From Gari tellinella (lineage: Eukaryota; Mollusca; Bivalvia; Cardiida; Psammobiidae), in NCBI GenBank assembly GCA_922989275.2, contig OV277866.1, positions 49,405,246 to 49,469,245 of the forward strand: 64,000 nt of DNA. The letters are read 5' to 3'. Every line of letters starts with the position of its first letter. Within the stretch, counting starts at the first letter, position 1. The notes beneath the pieces were generated by a model, which worked only from the letters and a program-made list of their open reading frames with translations, was not told where the DNA came from and ran no database searches. Below are positions 19,862 through 30,075 of this stretch, piece after piece. The position numbers and the translations under genes were made by a program.

Positions 19862-20415
19862 AAACGATGAAAGTCCGTAAATTGTTCAATAATAAATCCT
19901 GACACGTCAACTCAAGTTTCAATTTAGTGACTACACTATAATTTTAGATTGTTAACAATGGCACGCATAAATGTTCCAATGGACAAAGTATGGGTATACC
20001 ACTGACACTGTGATTTGAAAGATATTAGTAGATCTACACTTTCTGATACTGTTATGCGGTATTCTGCCTCTTGCAATTCTGGCATCAATTGGATTCTAAA
20101 TTTAACCTGAAAAACGGTAAAAAAAAACCCAGACTTTTATGTCAAATCCGTGAAAAATAGAGTTTCGATACCTTTGCGCGAAAAAAGAAAACGCGAAAAA
20201 TTCATTTACGGTAAAATCGCTAAATTTGCTTCTCGCGTAAAATAACACTTATACGATATAAAATAACCGAGATTCGAAAAACAATTCTTTTAACTCTGAC
20301 TCTGCTTCCATTTTGTGACAAGGGAGCACAACAAAGTATCACAAACTACCAAAGAATTAAAACTAACACTGTAATAGCTAATTGAGTGCCTTGTTTATTT
20401 GAGCAATCATCTTTA
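19862..20415. other. No recognisable feature
   Basis: About 550 bp. GCGCGAAAAAAGAAAACGCG near 20,177-20,196 is a short local repeat. Otherwise nothing recognised. Confidence 0.4.
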
Positions 20416-20417
20416 TA

Positions 20418-20665
20418 CAATGGAGAAGACGTTGTTCTTTCCCAGTAAACGCGTTTATGCTTAAACTAGTATTTCTATTGCAAACATTTTGGAGCCATAT
20501 CAGACGCCGGGTAACCCGGCGTCTGATCAGGCTCCAAACTGTTTGCCATTCAGACCGAATATAGTTGTCAGAATTGTCTTAAGAAATGTCATTTTCTACT
20601 ATTTTTGCAAAGCGTTTGAGTTTCATTTGCGTTTAAATGGGAAAGAACAACGAGTTTTCCTCTGT
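20418..20665 (+). mobile_element. Family A MITE, older copy
   Basis: TA at 20,416-20,417 and 20,666-20,667. Ends CAATGGAGAAGACG and TTTTCCTCTG. Hairpin tip intact although the base has CATTTTGGAGCCATATC. Confidence 0.88.
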
Positions 20666-20849
20666 AGTGATATCCACTAATCTATGGCTCTGTTTAGACA
20701 TGTGTGGTTGAAGAGGTTACTAAGCGACACTGTGCCGTTGTGTGACACATTTACTGATCTATCGATGTCAATGCTCAACTGAGAAACAACATATGGAAGC
20801 CTGTGATTGAACTTTCTGCCATCCCTGAAATTGTGCCAGTTTAGGCATA

Positions 20850-21095
20850 CAGTGAGGAATACGTTATGCTATCCCATTTAAACTATAATGAACGCAAACA
20901 CGTTGCAATAATAGTTAAACATAACAACGATGAAGATAATTCTTGCACATTTCTTTAATATCTGATTGGCAAATGGTTTGAGGCCACCAGCCGCGGGATT
21001 TTTCGGTGTCTGGTCAGGCTCCAAACTGTTTGCAATGAACATAATAAATTTAGCAGAAACGCTTTTATTTGAAATGAAGAACGTCTTTTCCATTG
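20850..21095 (-). mobile_element. Family A copy, decayed
   Basis: TA at 20,848-20,849 and 21,096-21,097; ends CAGTGAGGAATACGTTATGC and TTTTCCATTG. Hairpin GAGGCCACCAGCCGCGGG is poorly paired with CGGTGTCTGGTCAGGCTC. Confidence 0.82.
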
Positions 21096-21199
21096 TACAA
21101 TGGATACGCTCAGTTGTATTTTCCAGCTGGCGTGTTTTCACTTGCATTTCCCGAAACTTAATGGTTATTTGTAAATGTCACAGTGTGTAGGTTAACAAT

Positions 21200-21335
21200 A
21201 AAAACAGGTTTGGTTCCTGATCAAATGCGGTCTCCTTGGGTGTTTATTATTTTTAAATAAATGTTACGCAGAAAGTTCTTAAGTAACCTTCCTTGGGTTC
21301 TTTCATCTTGCTTTAAAGTTGCAATCCGTATTATA
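21200..21335. repeat. Decayed hybrid of alpha and beta segments
   Basis: TTTGGTTCCTGATCAAATGCGG (alpha left arm, split at position about 21,230) is followed by CAGAAAGTTCTTAAGTAACC and TTCATCTTGCTTTAAAG (H beta arm). No ends. Either two truncated relics side by side or a hybrid. Confidence 0.45.
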
Positions 21336-21340
21336 AATTA

Positions 21341-21576
21341 CAGTGGAGACAACGTTATTCTTTCCCAATAAACGCGTTTACGCTAAAACTATTAATTCCA
21401 TTGCAAACAGATTGGAGCCAGATCAGACGCCGGGTAACCCGGCGTCTGATCAGGCTCCAAACTGTTTGCCACCAAGATAAACATGAATTATCAGAATTGT
21501 CCAAAAGTTGTACTTCTCTACGTTTTGCGTGCGTACGTTTGCGTTTAAACGGGAAAGAATAACAGATTCTCCACTG
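21341..21576 (+). mobile_element. Family A MITE
   Basis: TA at 21,339-21,340 and 21,577-21,578; 236 bp, long arm missing the GCTTTGCGTTT segment (TACGTTTTGCGTGCGTACG). Confidence 0.93.
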
Positions 21577-21744
21577 TACACTGTAAACTGATTGATCCTT
21601 GAACTCAAAATGAACACATCCATTTTCATATAAAGTCTAGTCCATGTGCTCCATAAAGGATTTTTTTTACATTTATTGCCAATTGACAAACAGGACCTGA
21701 AAAAGTGGATAGTTTAGGAGCATTTAATTTGGGCCACACTATTC

Positions 21745-21840
21745 ATACAGTTACATGTACATGTAAGAACAGGTATTATTTCCCAATAACCTTATTTATG
21801 CTAAAACTGTTATTACGTTTTATTGCATTGTGTTTCAGAC
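21745..21840 (+). mobile_element. Family A deletion derivative without hairpin
   Basis: GGTATTATTTCCCAATAACC and ATGCTAAAACTGTTATT are followed at once by ACGTTTTATTGCATTGTG of the long arm, so the whole hairpin has been lost. Confidence 0.55.
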
Positions 21841-21853
21841 ATGAACATTTATA

Positions 21854-22098
21854 CAGTGGAGAATGTGTTATTCTTTCCCAATAAACGCGTTTACGCTAAA
21901 ACTATTATTTGTGGTGCAAACAGTTTGGAGCCAGATCAGACGCCGGGTAACCCGGCGTCTGATCAGGCTCCAAACTGTTTGCCACCGAGATAAACATGAA
22001 ATATCAGAATTGTCCAAAAGTTGTTTTTTCTACCTTTTAGCGCTTTGCGTTTGCGTACGTTTGCGTTTAAACTGGAAATAATGACAGATTCTCCACTG
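21854..22098 (+). mobile_element. Family A MITE
   Basis: TA at 21,852-21,853 and 22,099-22,100. Near full length; base CTGGAAATAATGACAG at the right TIR differs. Confidence 0.94.
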
Positions 22099-22137
22099 TA
22101 ACGTATTCTATCTTGTGAATAAGCAATGGCTAGAGTA

Positions 22138-22335
22138 CTGTTCGGAAGACGTTTTTCTTTCCCGTTTAAACTCAAACGACATGCAAACGCATTGCAATAA
22201 TACGTAGAAAATGACAACATGTTGACAATTCTGACTTTTCATTTTAAGCTGAGTGGCAAACAGTTACCCGACGTCTGATCAGGCTCCAAACTGTTTGCAA
22301 AAGAAATGATACTAGCGAAAAGAGTTAAGCATAAC
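22138..22335 (-). mobile_element. Family A copy, hairpin half deleted, right end lost
   Basis: CTGTTCGGAAGACG, long arm AAACTCAAACGACATGC, then GCAAACAGTTACCCGACGTC where the left stem is missing. Short arm AGCGAAAAGAGTTAAGC ends without TIR. Confidence 0.7.
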
Positions 22336-22438
22336 CATAGAACAATGCTATGTAATCCCAAAGGGAGACCACTTCAACTTGACCGAACGTTGTAGAGGGT
22401 GTATATTTATTGTCCTTGGTATGTATATTGCTAATATA

Positions 22439-22772
22439 CAGTGCTCCATCCCAACAACAGCCCTTTGAACAACAGTTCCCTTCTTACAACAACGCCGTTC
22501 CCTAAACAAGAAAATTATGTCTAACCTTTTTACGACTGCAATATCGTTTGTTTCAAATTGTTGTCTGCTGGTTTTCTCAAAGTCACATATTAGACGTTTT
22601 AAGAGAAAGAAAATAATAAAGAGTGACAAACAGCTTAACAGATGCCGCGTTATGCGGCGTCATATCGCTGTTTGCAAATTGTAAACCAATTTCTCTTCCT
22701 ATAACAACTGTCTCTAAACAACGCACATAATCTTTGTCTTCCATGGGATGCTATTGTAGAAAGGGAGCACTT
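22439..22772 (+). mobile_element. Family C MITE
   Basis: TA at 22,437-22,438; CAGTGCTCCATCCCAACAAC; right end AGAAAGGGAGCACTT. Hairpin ACAGCTTAACAGATGCCGCG is shortened; tip GCGTTATGCGGC. Confidence 0.87.
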
Positions 22773-22794
22773 CATCACAAATCTCTCATAATTA

Positions 22795-22937
22795 CATTTT
22801 TATGCTAAACATTTTAAAGTTAGATCTATCGCCAGGACTGGTAACCATACGTCTGATCAGGTTTCAAGTTGTTTGCAACTCAGATTGAAATAAATTGTTA
22901 AAACTTTTAAAAAGAGAGAGTAATTTCTACGTTATAT
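22795..22937 (+). mobile_element. Family A fragment, decayed
   Basis: TTATGCTAAACATTTTAAAG, then CCAGGACTGGTAACCATACG and CTGATCAGGTTTCAAGTTG with AACTCAGATTGAAATAAATTG. No TIRs. Confidence 0.5.
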
Positions 22938-22939
22938 AG

Positions 22940-23165
22940 TACTCCCTCCGTTGTCAACTTAAAGTTGTCGTCTGCTGTTGTTTCTCATAGTAACATATGA
23001 GTGGACCTTTTGACAACAGTAATAATAATGACGAGTGACAAACAACTTGAATGCAGATCAGACGCCGCGTTACGTGGCGTCTGATCTGGATTCAAGCTGT
23101 TTGAAAATGTAAGCCAAGTCTTAAGTTGCCCTCCCTATAACAACGCCCTCCGAAAAACCCCAATA
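22940..23165 (+). mobile_element. Family C copy with internal deletion
   Basis: TAGTACTCCCTCCGTTGTC jumps to AAAGTTGTCGTCTGCTGTTG. Hairpin 23,035-23,103 is intact with GCGTTACGTGGCGTC. Right end truncated after AACGCCCTCCGAAAAAC. Confidence 0.78.
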
Positions 23166-23207
23166 AAGTCACAATTAGCAGCATGAGCAGGCAAAGGGTT
23201 AATTATA

Positions 23208-23453
23208 CAGTGGAGAATCTGTTATTCTTTCCCGTTTAAACGCAAACGTACGCAAACGCAAAGCACTAAAACGTAGAAAAGAACAAATTTTGGACAATTC
23301 TGATATTTCATGTTTATCTTGGTGGCAAAATGTTTGGAGCCTGATCAGACGCCGGGTTACCCGGCGTCTGATCTGGCTCCAAACTGTTTGCACCACAAAT
23401 AATAGTTTTAGCGTAAACGCGTTTATTGGGAAAGAATAACACATTCTCCACTG
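23208..23453 (-). mobile_element. Family A MITE, young type
   Basis: TA at 23,206-23,207 and 23,454-23,455. ACACATTC subfamily end. Hairpin base has one change (GGCAAAATGTTTGGAGCC). Confidence 0.95.
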
Positions 23454-23604
23454 TACCATTGAAAGAAGATTGCTTTTCAGATATTTTCTCAAATTGAGAT
23501 TTTAAGAATTTGGGCATGAATAATCTGGATAATGATCAAAGCAGTTTGCAAATGATATGGGGTAGAGGTAATGTTACAAGTACATGTAGTAGCCTTACGT
23601 TTAA

Positions 23605-23790
23605 CCAATAACCCAATATACATGTCCTTTTCCGCCTTTGATTTAGTCTTTCGCTAGAGAATATAATTCTACTTTATACATATATAATGATAAATGTTAC
23701 CATAAGAAACATTTTCTATATCCTAGCAGATGGTATGTTGATTGAAACGTGCACCTGTCTATAAACCAGAAATAAGCTATTGGGAAAGGG
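23605..23790. mobile_element. Possible F-related element
   Basis: TTAA at 23,601-23,604 and 23,791-23,794. Ends CCAATAACCCAATATACATG and AATAAGCTATTGGGAAAGGG; CACCTGTCTATAAACC in the right arm mirrors the F left arm. No beta hairpin remains. Confidence 0.45.
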
Positions 23791-23940
23791 TTAAAAGGAC
23801 ATTGAACGATCAGTCGCAGCTTTGTTTTTCGGAGGCTTAATTGCAGTATATGTTACGCATCCTGTTTCTGCCAATGGATATACGACCTAATACCGCAAGT
23901 TTATCTGTGTATCCCAGACACACGCTGGCAGATAAACAAC

Positions 23941-24245
23941 TACAAAACAAGACTGAAAAGGAAATCTTATTACAGTGGAGAAAACGTTAATCTTTCCCAA
24001 TGAACGCGTTTACGCTAAAACTATTATTTCCATTGCAAACAGTTTGGAGCCAGATCAGGCGCCGGGTAACCCGGCGTCTGATCAGGCTCCAAACTGTTTG
24101 CCACCAAGATAAAAATGAAATATCAGAATTGTCCAAAAGTTGCACTTTTCTACGTTTTAGTGTTTTGCGTTTGCGTTTCGTTCAAACGGGAAAGAATAAG
24201 GGATTCTCCACTGTACAAAACAAGACGGAAAAGGAAATCTTATTA
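23941..24245. repeat. 32-bp direct repeats flanking an A element
   Basis: Positions 23,941-23,972 and 24,214-24,245 are the same 32-bp sequence (one T/G difference), each starting TACAAAACAAGAC and ending CTTATTA. They abut the A element exactly on both sides, and both begin and end with TA. Confidence 0.95.
23973..24213 (+). mobile_element. Family A MITE with 32-bp flanking duplication
   Basis: CAGTGGAGAAAACG to GGATTCTCCACTG. Long arm has the GCGTTTCG variant; AATGAACGCG in the short arm. Confidence 0.93.
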
Positions 24246-24339
24246 CGTTTGGAAGTAACACTTTCTCTGCGAAATAAGGTCTGCCTTTATGTTGTCCACT
24301 AAAAACGTCTGTACAAATATAACTACATGTAGTTCTTTA

Positions 24340-24457
24340 GAGTGCTCCCTCTCTATTACAACTACCAATGGGACATATATTGTGTACATTATTCGGAGCG
24401 AGTTGTTGTGGAGAATGGAAATTAATACCCTCTGACCGTTATAGGGAGGGAACACTG
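24340..24457 (-). mobile_element. Short C deletion derivative (118 bp)
   Basis: GAGTGCTCCCTCTCTATTAC, AACTACCAATGGGACATA, then GACCGTTATAGGGAGGGAAC and CACTG; TA at 24,338-24,339 and 24,458-24,459. The hairpin is absent but both TIRs persist. Confidence 0.82.
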
Positions 24458-24530
24458 TAGTTTAAACTATCAGATAATGAATACACCGAATTAGATAACG
24501 TCAAAGTTGGAATACAATTTATTTGCTAAT

Positions 24531-24748
24531 GAAACGAAACGGCATACGACATAATGGTCAGTAAATTAGATTCTAAAATTCTCAATTATAATAAAATGTT
24601 ATTACATGTGTATTTCATCTAACCCTGTCTTGTGGCATTTTAAAAGGAATGTCACAAGACAGGATTAGATGGAGAAATCAGTTGTTATTTATGTATATTC
24701 AAGTTTTGACTTTCGTTTTTGTCGTTGGACGTTTCGTAAGACGGGCCC
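24531..24748. mobile_element. Family J copy 2
   Basis: GAAACGGCATACGACATAAT at the left and GGACGTTTCGTAAGACGGGC at the right. Inner palindrome CTAACCCTGTCTTGTGGCAT / TGTCACAAGACAGGATTAG. Confidence 0.7.
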
Positions 24749-24807
24749 AGATCAAGATTTAAACTATTTAAATTTGCATCTTATCAGTCAGAACAATATA
24801 AGTATGT

Positions 24808-25174
24808 AGTGCTTCCTCCCTACAACGACCCTCCCAACAAAAAATTCCCTCCTTACATCGACCCCTGTCGCAGTTCCCTAAACAGGACAATTATATCTAA
24901 CTCTTTTACTGCTGCAATAACGTTTGCTTAAAATTGTCGTCTGCTGGATTTTTTTTCAAAGTTATATTTAAGTGAATTTTTTTGATAGAATAAATATAAT
25001 AACGAGTGACAACTTGAATTCAGATTAGATGCCGCGTTACGCGGCATCTGATCTGGATCAAAGATGTTTGCTAATGCAAGTCAAGTCTTAATGTTCCCTC
25101 CCTATAACGACTCCCTCCGAACAACACACAAATATGTGTATCCCATTGGGTGTCGTTGTAGAGAGGGAGCGCTG
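24808..25174 (+). mobile_element. Family C MITE, near complete
   Basis: AGTGCTTCCTCCCTACAACG to GTAGAGAGGGAGCGCTG. The hairpin (25,021-25,054) has paired changes: AGATGCCGCG on the left and CGCGGCATCT on the right. Confidence 0.9.
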
Positions 25175-25199
25175 AACATGTATTTAGTGGGGTGTGGAT

Positions 25200-25655
25200 A
25201 AACCCTTAACATGCTGATCTGTCGTCTGCAACAAATGTATCGTCTGCGGAAAAAATCATGATCACTTTGTACGCATTATTAACTTAACCCTTAAGCTACC
25301 AAAAGTTTTGATTTATATTCTACCCCTTAACCGTTTCATTGTCTTATTCAATTCTTTTATCTGCAATGTCGTTTCAAAGTAAAACAAAAAAATAAGGCAG
25401 TTTCACTGAAGACATTTCAAAACGTGTTTCAAACTGTTTGGATCCTGATCAGACGCCGCGTTACGCGGCGTCTGATCAGGATCAAACTGTTTGCAAACGC
25501 GCTTTTAAGTGTCATTGAGAGTGAAAGGGTTAGAACAAATTGAATATGAGTGGCAAGCAATTGTTACCAAGATCAGACGCCCCACTATGAGGCGTCTGAT
25601 TTTGGTCAAATGTTTGCATATGTCAGACAAGTCGCTTAGCGTTAGAATGCTCTTT
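25200..25655 (+). mobile_element. Family K MITE carrying a nested B
   Basis: TTAACATGCTGATCTGTCGTC begins the K left arm; after the B element, AACAAATTGAATATGAGTGG and hairpin AGACGCCCCACTATGAGGCG resume, ending CGCTTAGCGTTAGAATGC. The hairpin left base is damaged. Confidence 0.7.
25288..25529. mobile_element. Family B MITE nested in K
   Basis: TTAA at 25,284-25,287, right flank TTAG (25,530-25,533); ends CCCTTAAGCTACC and GAGAGTGAAAGGG. Hairpin 25,434-25,492 with tip GCGTTACGC; one A missing on the right base. Confidence 0.9.
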
Positions 25656-26022
25656 CCCAACAGTGATTTCTTCCTTACAACGACCCTTGCTACAGCTCCC
25701 TAAACGGGACAGTTATGTCAAACGTGTTTACTGCTGCATTTTCGTCTGCTTAAAGTTGTCGTCTGTTTTGTTTTTTCTCAAAGCTACATATAAGTGGACA
25801 TTTTGATAGAATAAATATAATGACGAGTGACACATTTTGATAGAATAAATATAATGACGAGTGACAAACAGTTTGAATCCGCGTTACGCGGCGTCTGATC
25901 TGGATTCAAGCTGTTTGCAAATATAAACCAAGTCTTAGTTTTCCCTCCCTATAACGATACCCTCCGAACAACACACACAATCTGTGTCTCCTATTAGGTG
26001 TCGTTGTTGAGAGAGAGCACTG
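25655..26022 (+). mobile_element. Family C copy with a 34-bp tandem duplication
   Basis: Left TIR decayed (CTCTTTCCCAACAG), right end GAGAGAGAGCACTG. A 34-bp segment is exactly duplicated (25,798-25,831 and 25,832-25,865), and the hairpin left arm is deleted (GTTTGAATCCGCGTTACGCG). Confidence 0.85.
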
Positions 26023-26271
26023 TTTAAGGATCAATTAATGTATCACAACAACAGACGATAGTCCCAGTGGTCTGCATCCATATGCTTTAACCGTAAATTA
26101 GGCTAGGTTGTGATTTATGGTATGCTGTTGATAGTATAAGCAGTAGCACCATTGTTTGAAGTTGTTATTTCCAGACACCTTATTCAATTACGGTTTGTTT
26201 ATTCACTTACAAATAACACAAATTGCAAACACATTTTTATTACATACTATGCATTTTGTTGCGCGTTAGTA

Positions 26272-26517
26272 CAGAGAAGAAAACGTTATTCTTTCCCAAT
26301 AAACGCGTTTACGCTAAAACTATTATTTCTATTGCAAACAGTTTGGAGCCAGATCAGACGCCGGGTAATCCGGCGTTTGATCAGACTCCAAACTGTTTGC
26401 CACCAAGATAAAAATGAATTATCAGAATTGTCCAAAGGTTGCACTTTTCTACGTTTTAGTGATTTGCGTTTGCGTTTCGTTCCGTTTAAACGGGAAAGAA
26501 TAACGGATTCTCCACTG
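26272..26517 (+). mobile_element. Family A MITE
   Basis: TA at 26,270-26,271 and 26,518-26,519. CAGAGAAGAAAACG end; GCGTTTCGTTCCG long-arm variant. Hairpin right arm GGCGTTTGATCAGACTCC has unpaired changes. Confidence 0.93.
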
Positions 26518-26559
26518 TATAATACAAAGTCTTTAGACACGTATTAAGTAAGATGAAGA

Positions 26560-26665
26560 GAATAAGACATGATAGAGAGAAGAAGAACGAAAGCAAGAGA
26601 AAGTGAGAGAGACACAGAGGAATGAGTATGATAGTGAATGATTTAGGAGAGAAAAAGAAACACAG
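26560..26665. repeat. Purine-rich simple sequence
   Basis: GAGAGAAGAAGAACGAAAGC and GAGAGACACAGAGGAATG: an A/G-rich low-complexity stretch with no periodic unit kept. Confidence 0.6.
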
Positions 26666-26765
26666 AAAGATGGAAATTCAAACAAATATTTTAGTACACA
26701 TGCATTTATTGGGGAAGAATCTCCGCAGTCCATATGAAAAAGGTTTAGTTAATACATGTGTTGTA

Positions 26766-27382
26766 TATTTCCCCTTCCCTACAACGACCCTCCCAATAAC
26801 GATTCCCTCCTTACAACAATATCTGCCGCTGTCCCTTAAAAGATAGTCATTCCAACACTTTCACTGCTGCAATATCGTCTGTTTAAAATTGTTGTCTGCT
26901 GTTTTTTCTCAAAGTTACATATAATTTGACAGTTTGACAGACGAAATATAGTGACGAATGACAAACACCTTGAAACCAGATAAGACGCGACGTAACGAGG
27001 CATCTGATCTGACTTAAACTGTTTGCAAATGTAAGTTAAGTCTTAATTTTCCCTCCATATAACAACTCACTCCGAACGAACAACACACGTAATATTTGTC
27101 TCACTTTGGATGTTGTTGCATATACAGTGGAGAATCTGTTATTCTTTCCCAATAAACGCGTTTATGCTAAAACTATTATTTGCAGTGCAAACAGTTTGGA
27201 GCCAGATCAGACTCCGGGTAACCCGGCGTCTGATCAGGCTCCAAATTGTTTGCCACCAAGATAAACAAGAATTATCAGAATTGTCTAAAAGTTGTTCTTT
27301 TCTACGTTTTAGTAATTTGCGTTTGCGTACGTTTGCGTTTAAACGGGAAAGAATAACAGATTCTCCACTGTAGGGAGCTCTG
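26766..27382 (+). mobile_element. Family C MITE split by an A insertion
   Basis: CCCTTCCCTACAACGACCC at the left; ATGTTGTTGCATA before the A and GGGAGCTCTG after it, then TA (27,383-27,384). Hairpin AGATAAGACGCGACGTAACG ... GGCATCTGATC is decayed. Confidence 0.85.
27125..27370 (+). mobile_element. Family A MITE nested in C
   Basis: TA at 27,123-27,124 and 27,371-27,372. Full length; hairpin left stem GATCAGACTCCGGG has one unpaired change. Confidence 0.95.
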
Positions 27383-27424
27383 TACAGTCTAAACATTATC
27401 TGTACCCCTTAATTGCCGAGTCAG

Positions 27425-27510
27425 ACTACATCAACATAATTTTGGATCCCTATGAGACGCCGAGAAACATGGCGTCTGATCAGGATCTACACATTTCAGT
27501 ACTCCCAAAC
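27425..27510. repeat. Alpha-hairpin relic (B-like)
   Basis: TTTTGGATCCCTATGAGACG and GGCGTCTGATCAGGATCTAC; tip CCGAGAAACATGG. CCCCTTAATTGCCG to the left may be a B end. Confidence 0.55.
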
Positions 27511-27756
27511 AGATGTGTTAGTATTTTTCAAGATTTGGAGAAATTCACAAATACCTGTATATACGGTGTGATTATTAACGCCAAACGAAACGTTCTAGTA
27601 GAATATACGGCACAGAAGAGGTTGAGCGAAATGACGGTTTCTTAGCTAATGAGATCACTTTGATGTCTAAGATCACAATAAATCAAACTGCTACATGTAC
27701 ACTGTTAATTAACTTATTGAACATCTCGCTATTGAACTAATTTACACCCCTGAGTA

Positions 27757-27995
27757 CAGTGGACATGACGTTATTCTTTCCCGTTGACACGCAAACGTAA
27801 CTCAAACGCAATGTACAAAAGAACGAAAAATGACAATATTTTGAAAATTCTGACGATTCATTTCAATCCGATAGGCAAACAGTTTGAAGCCTGATCAGAC
27901 GCCGGTTTACCCGTCGTCTGATAAGGCTCAAAACTGTTTGCAATTTAATAATTTTTAAACGCGTTCATTGGGAAAAAATAACGTTTGTTCCACTG
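27757..27995 (-). mobile_element. Family A copy, older
   Basis: TA at 27,755-27,756 and 27,996-27,997; ends CAGTGGACATGACG and GTTTGTTCCACTG. Hairpin tip CGGTTTACCCGTC is imperfect. Confidence 0.88.
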
Positions 27996-27997
27996 TA

Positions 27998-28490
27998 GAG
28001 TAATATCAGCTTCATGTACAGCGACCAAGGGGTTAGGACAGATATACTACTCAAAGTTTGCTAAGCATCAAGGGTTAACTCTCTATAGGTACCAATGCAT
28101 TGACCCTATCACTTCTCTTCACATAACATCGCACACTTTTGTTCGATTTCTTCAAATTTGAAGAGGGTTTGGCCAAAGGTTTACTTTACAGGTCCTGATA
28201 AGTTCACACTTGTTCAGGTGCTGTAGGCAAAACCCGAGGACATTATCAAAATGTGTAATTCTGAGAATTCACCGAAAAATTCAAAACCATTGAATTCTAC
28301 ATTGTAAAGTTCTTAGATATGTTATTCGTTAGTAAAAACAATGTTTTACCTTTAAGTGTTCGATTGTACCCATTATAACATCTCTTGATGCTCACTCGTG
28401 GTGTTCAGCAAACACTGAGTGCATGTAGTACATGTATATAAAAAAAGCAAAAAGAAACATGTAGAAGTCTTCTGTTACATTGTATGCAGT
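27998..28490. other. No recognisable feature
   Basis: About 490 bp; no ends, hairpins or plausible exons found. Confidence 0.4.
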
Positions 28491-28496
28491 TGAGAA

Positions 28497-28703
28497 ATAG
28501 TTTCTCTTTCCCAACAAGCGGGTTAATGCTACAGCTATTATTTCTATTGCAAACAGTTTGGAGTCAGATCAGACGCAGGGTTACTACTGATCAGGCTCGA
28601 TTTTTTTGCCATTCAGATTTGAATAAATTGTGAATACTTTTGAGATCTTGTAAGTTGGCGTTAAGTTTGGTTTACATAGGAAATAATGTCATCTTCTCTG
28701 CTG
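28497..28703 (+). mobile_element. Family A copy, decayed
   Basis: CAGTTGAGAAATAGTTTC to CTTCTCTGCTG then TA. Hairpin AGACGCAGGGTTACTACTG has lost most of the right tip. Confidence 0.72.
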
Positions 28704-28839
28704 TATATTTTATTTGTTACAAGTATCACTTTGTATAAAAACAAGCAATATCCTCAAAAGCTGCTTAACTAAGGTTTACGTTATTATCCTAACTACTCAG
28801 AAGTCACCCACTGTCATATATTACTTAAGTACTGTCATA

Positions 28840-29093
28840 TTTCGTTTTCCATGGCTAGTTTCACTGAATGTTCCTCATGACGACACTCTTAAAAGGAGAC
28901 CCATTGACCGTATCTATGAAATATGGTACCTTGAAGCAGGGTGACAATTAAACAGAAAGTTAAATGCATGACCTTTCTGATGTATCGTCAATTTGCTTTA
29001 AGTGACTGCATTTTTAAAAAAAAAAATGTCTCGATTTTGAGAGGTCGTCATAGCGACCGTTCTCTGCAATCGCTCTTATTAAGAGGTTTATTG
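28840..29093. mobile_element. Family H copy, heavily decayed
   Basis: CTTGAAGCAGGGTGACAATT ... GTCAATTTGCTTTAAGTGAC is a beta hairpin; GAGAGGTCGTCATAGCGACC and AAGAGGTTTATTG then TA end it. The left TIR was not located. Confidence 0.55.
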
Positions 29094-29299
29094 TAGAATC
29101 TTCGGTTCAATAACTAAGCTTTTTGTCTGTAATAGCATTTCCTGATAGGCTTAATGGAAAACCTAGATAATTCAATAAACATGCTCCATAAAATACTCCT
29201 AAAAACAACACGACAAATTGAAGGTCGATATATGGGGAGCGGTAATTAAATTTTCGAGGAGTGATTAATCAAAACAATATTTTCAGAGGTCTGCGTTAA

Positions 29300-29504
29300 G
29301 TGACAGAACTTTTCGCCTGCTTTTCGCGATTTCATTAGTATGTGCAAACAGTTTAGATCCAGATCAGACGCCGCGTGTCGCGGCGTCTGATATGGATCCA
29401 AACTGTTTGACCTTTAATTCACAGTTTCGTAAGTTACAACGCAAAGTAGCTTTCAAACTAAATTTAAAACTGCTGCAAACGACAACTGTTGAACAGTTGA
29501 AGAG
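29300..29504. mobile_element. Family B' MITE sharing its TTAA
   Basis: TTAA at 29,296-29,299 and 29,505-29,508. Hairpin 29,345-29,409: GATCAGACGCCGCG / CGCGGCGTCTGATATGG. Right end ACAGTTGAAGAG. The right TTAA is also the left TTAA of the next element. Confidence 0.75.
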
Positions 29505-29508
29505 TTAA

Positions 29509-29723
29509 GCCTTTCACCAAAAAGCGCGTTTGCAAATAGTTTGAATCCTGATCAGACGCCGCGTAATGTTTTACACTTGCATAGATATGATTTAAGTCAT
29601 ACATGTACATGTACTATATTGAATCGTACTTTAAAACGACCTTGAAAACAATAAAATTAAAGCAGACGACAATGAAACGGTGAAGAGAGGTAATCATATC
29701 AGGATTAATTTGGCGGCGAAAGA
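29509..29723. mobile_element. Family B MITE, hairpin half lost
   Basis: Starts at the shared TTAA (29,505-29,508) with GCCTTTCACC and ends GGCGGCGAAAGAG then TTAA (29,724-29,727). Hairpin left arm GATCAGACGCCGCG runs into GTAATGTTTTACACTTGC, so the right arm is missing. GCAGACGACAATGAAACGG marks the other arm. Confidence 0.8.
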
Positions 29724-29819
29724 GTTAAAATAACAGACGACCATTCTGTATTACATTTGGAAACACCAATTCGAAAATCATAGATTAGAGACATATTTTT
29801 TCAGTCATAAAAGATATTA

Positions 29820-30073
29820 CAATAGAGAAGACGTTATTGTTTCCCGTTTAAGCGGAAACGAAACGCGAACGCATTGCAATAAAGTGTAGAAAATGACAAT
29901 TGTTTTGAAAATTCTGAATGATCATTTTTATCTGACTGGCAAACAGTTTGAAACCTGATCCGACGCCGGGTGACCCGGCGTCGGGTCAGGTTTTAAACTG
30001 TTTGCAATGGACATAACTATTAGTTTAAGGGTAAACTTATTTATATTGGGAAAGAATTACGTTTTCTCCACCG
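29820..30073 (-). mobile_element. Family A MITE with paired hairpin changes
   Basis: TA at 29,818-29,819 and 30,074-30,075; ends CAATAGAGAAGACG and CTCCACCG. Hairpin GAAACCTGATCCGACGCCGG / CCGGCGTCGGGTCAGGTTTT differs from consensus at several positions matched between arms. Confidence 0.9.
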
Positions 30074-30075
30074 TA

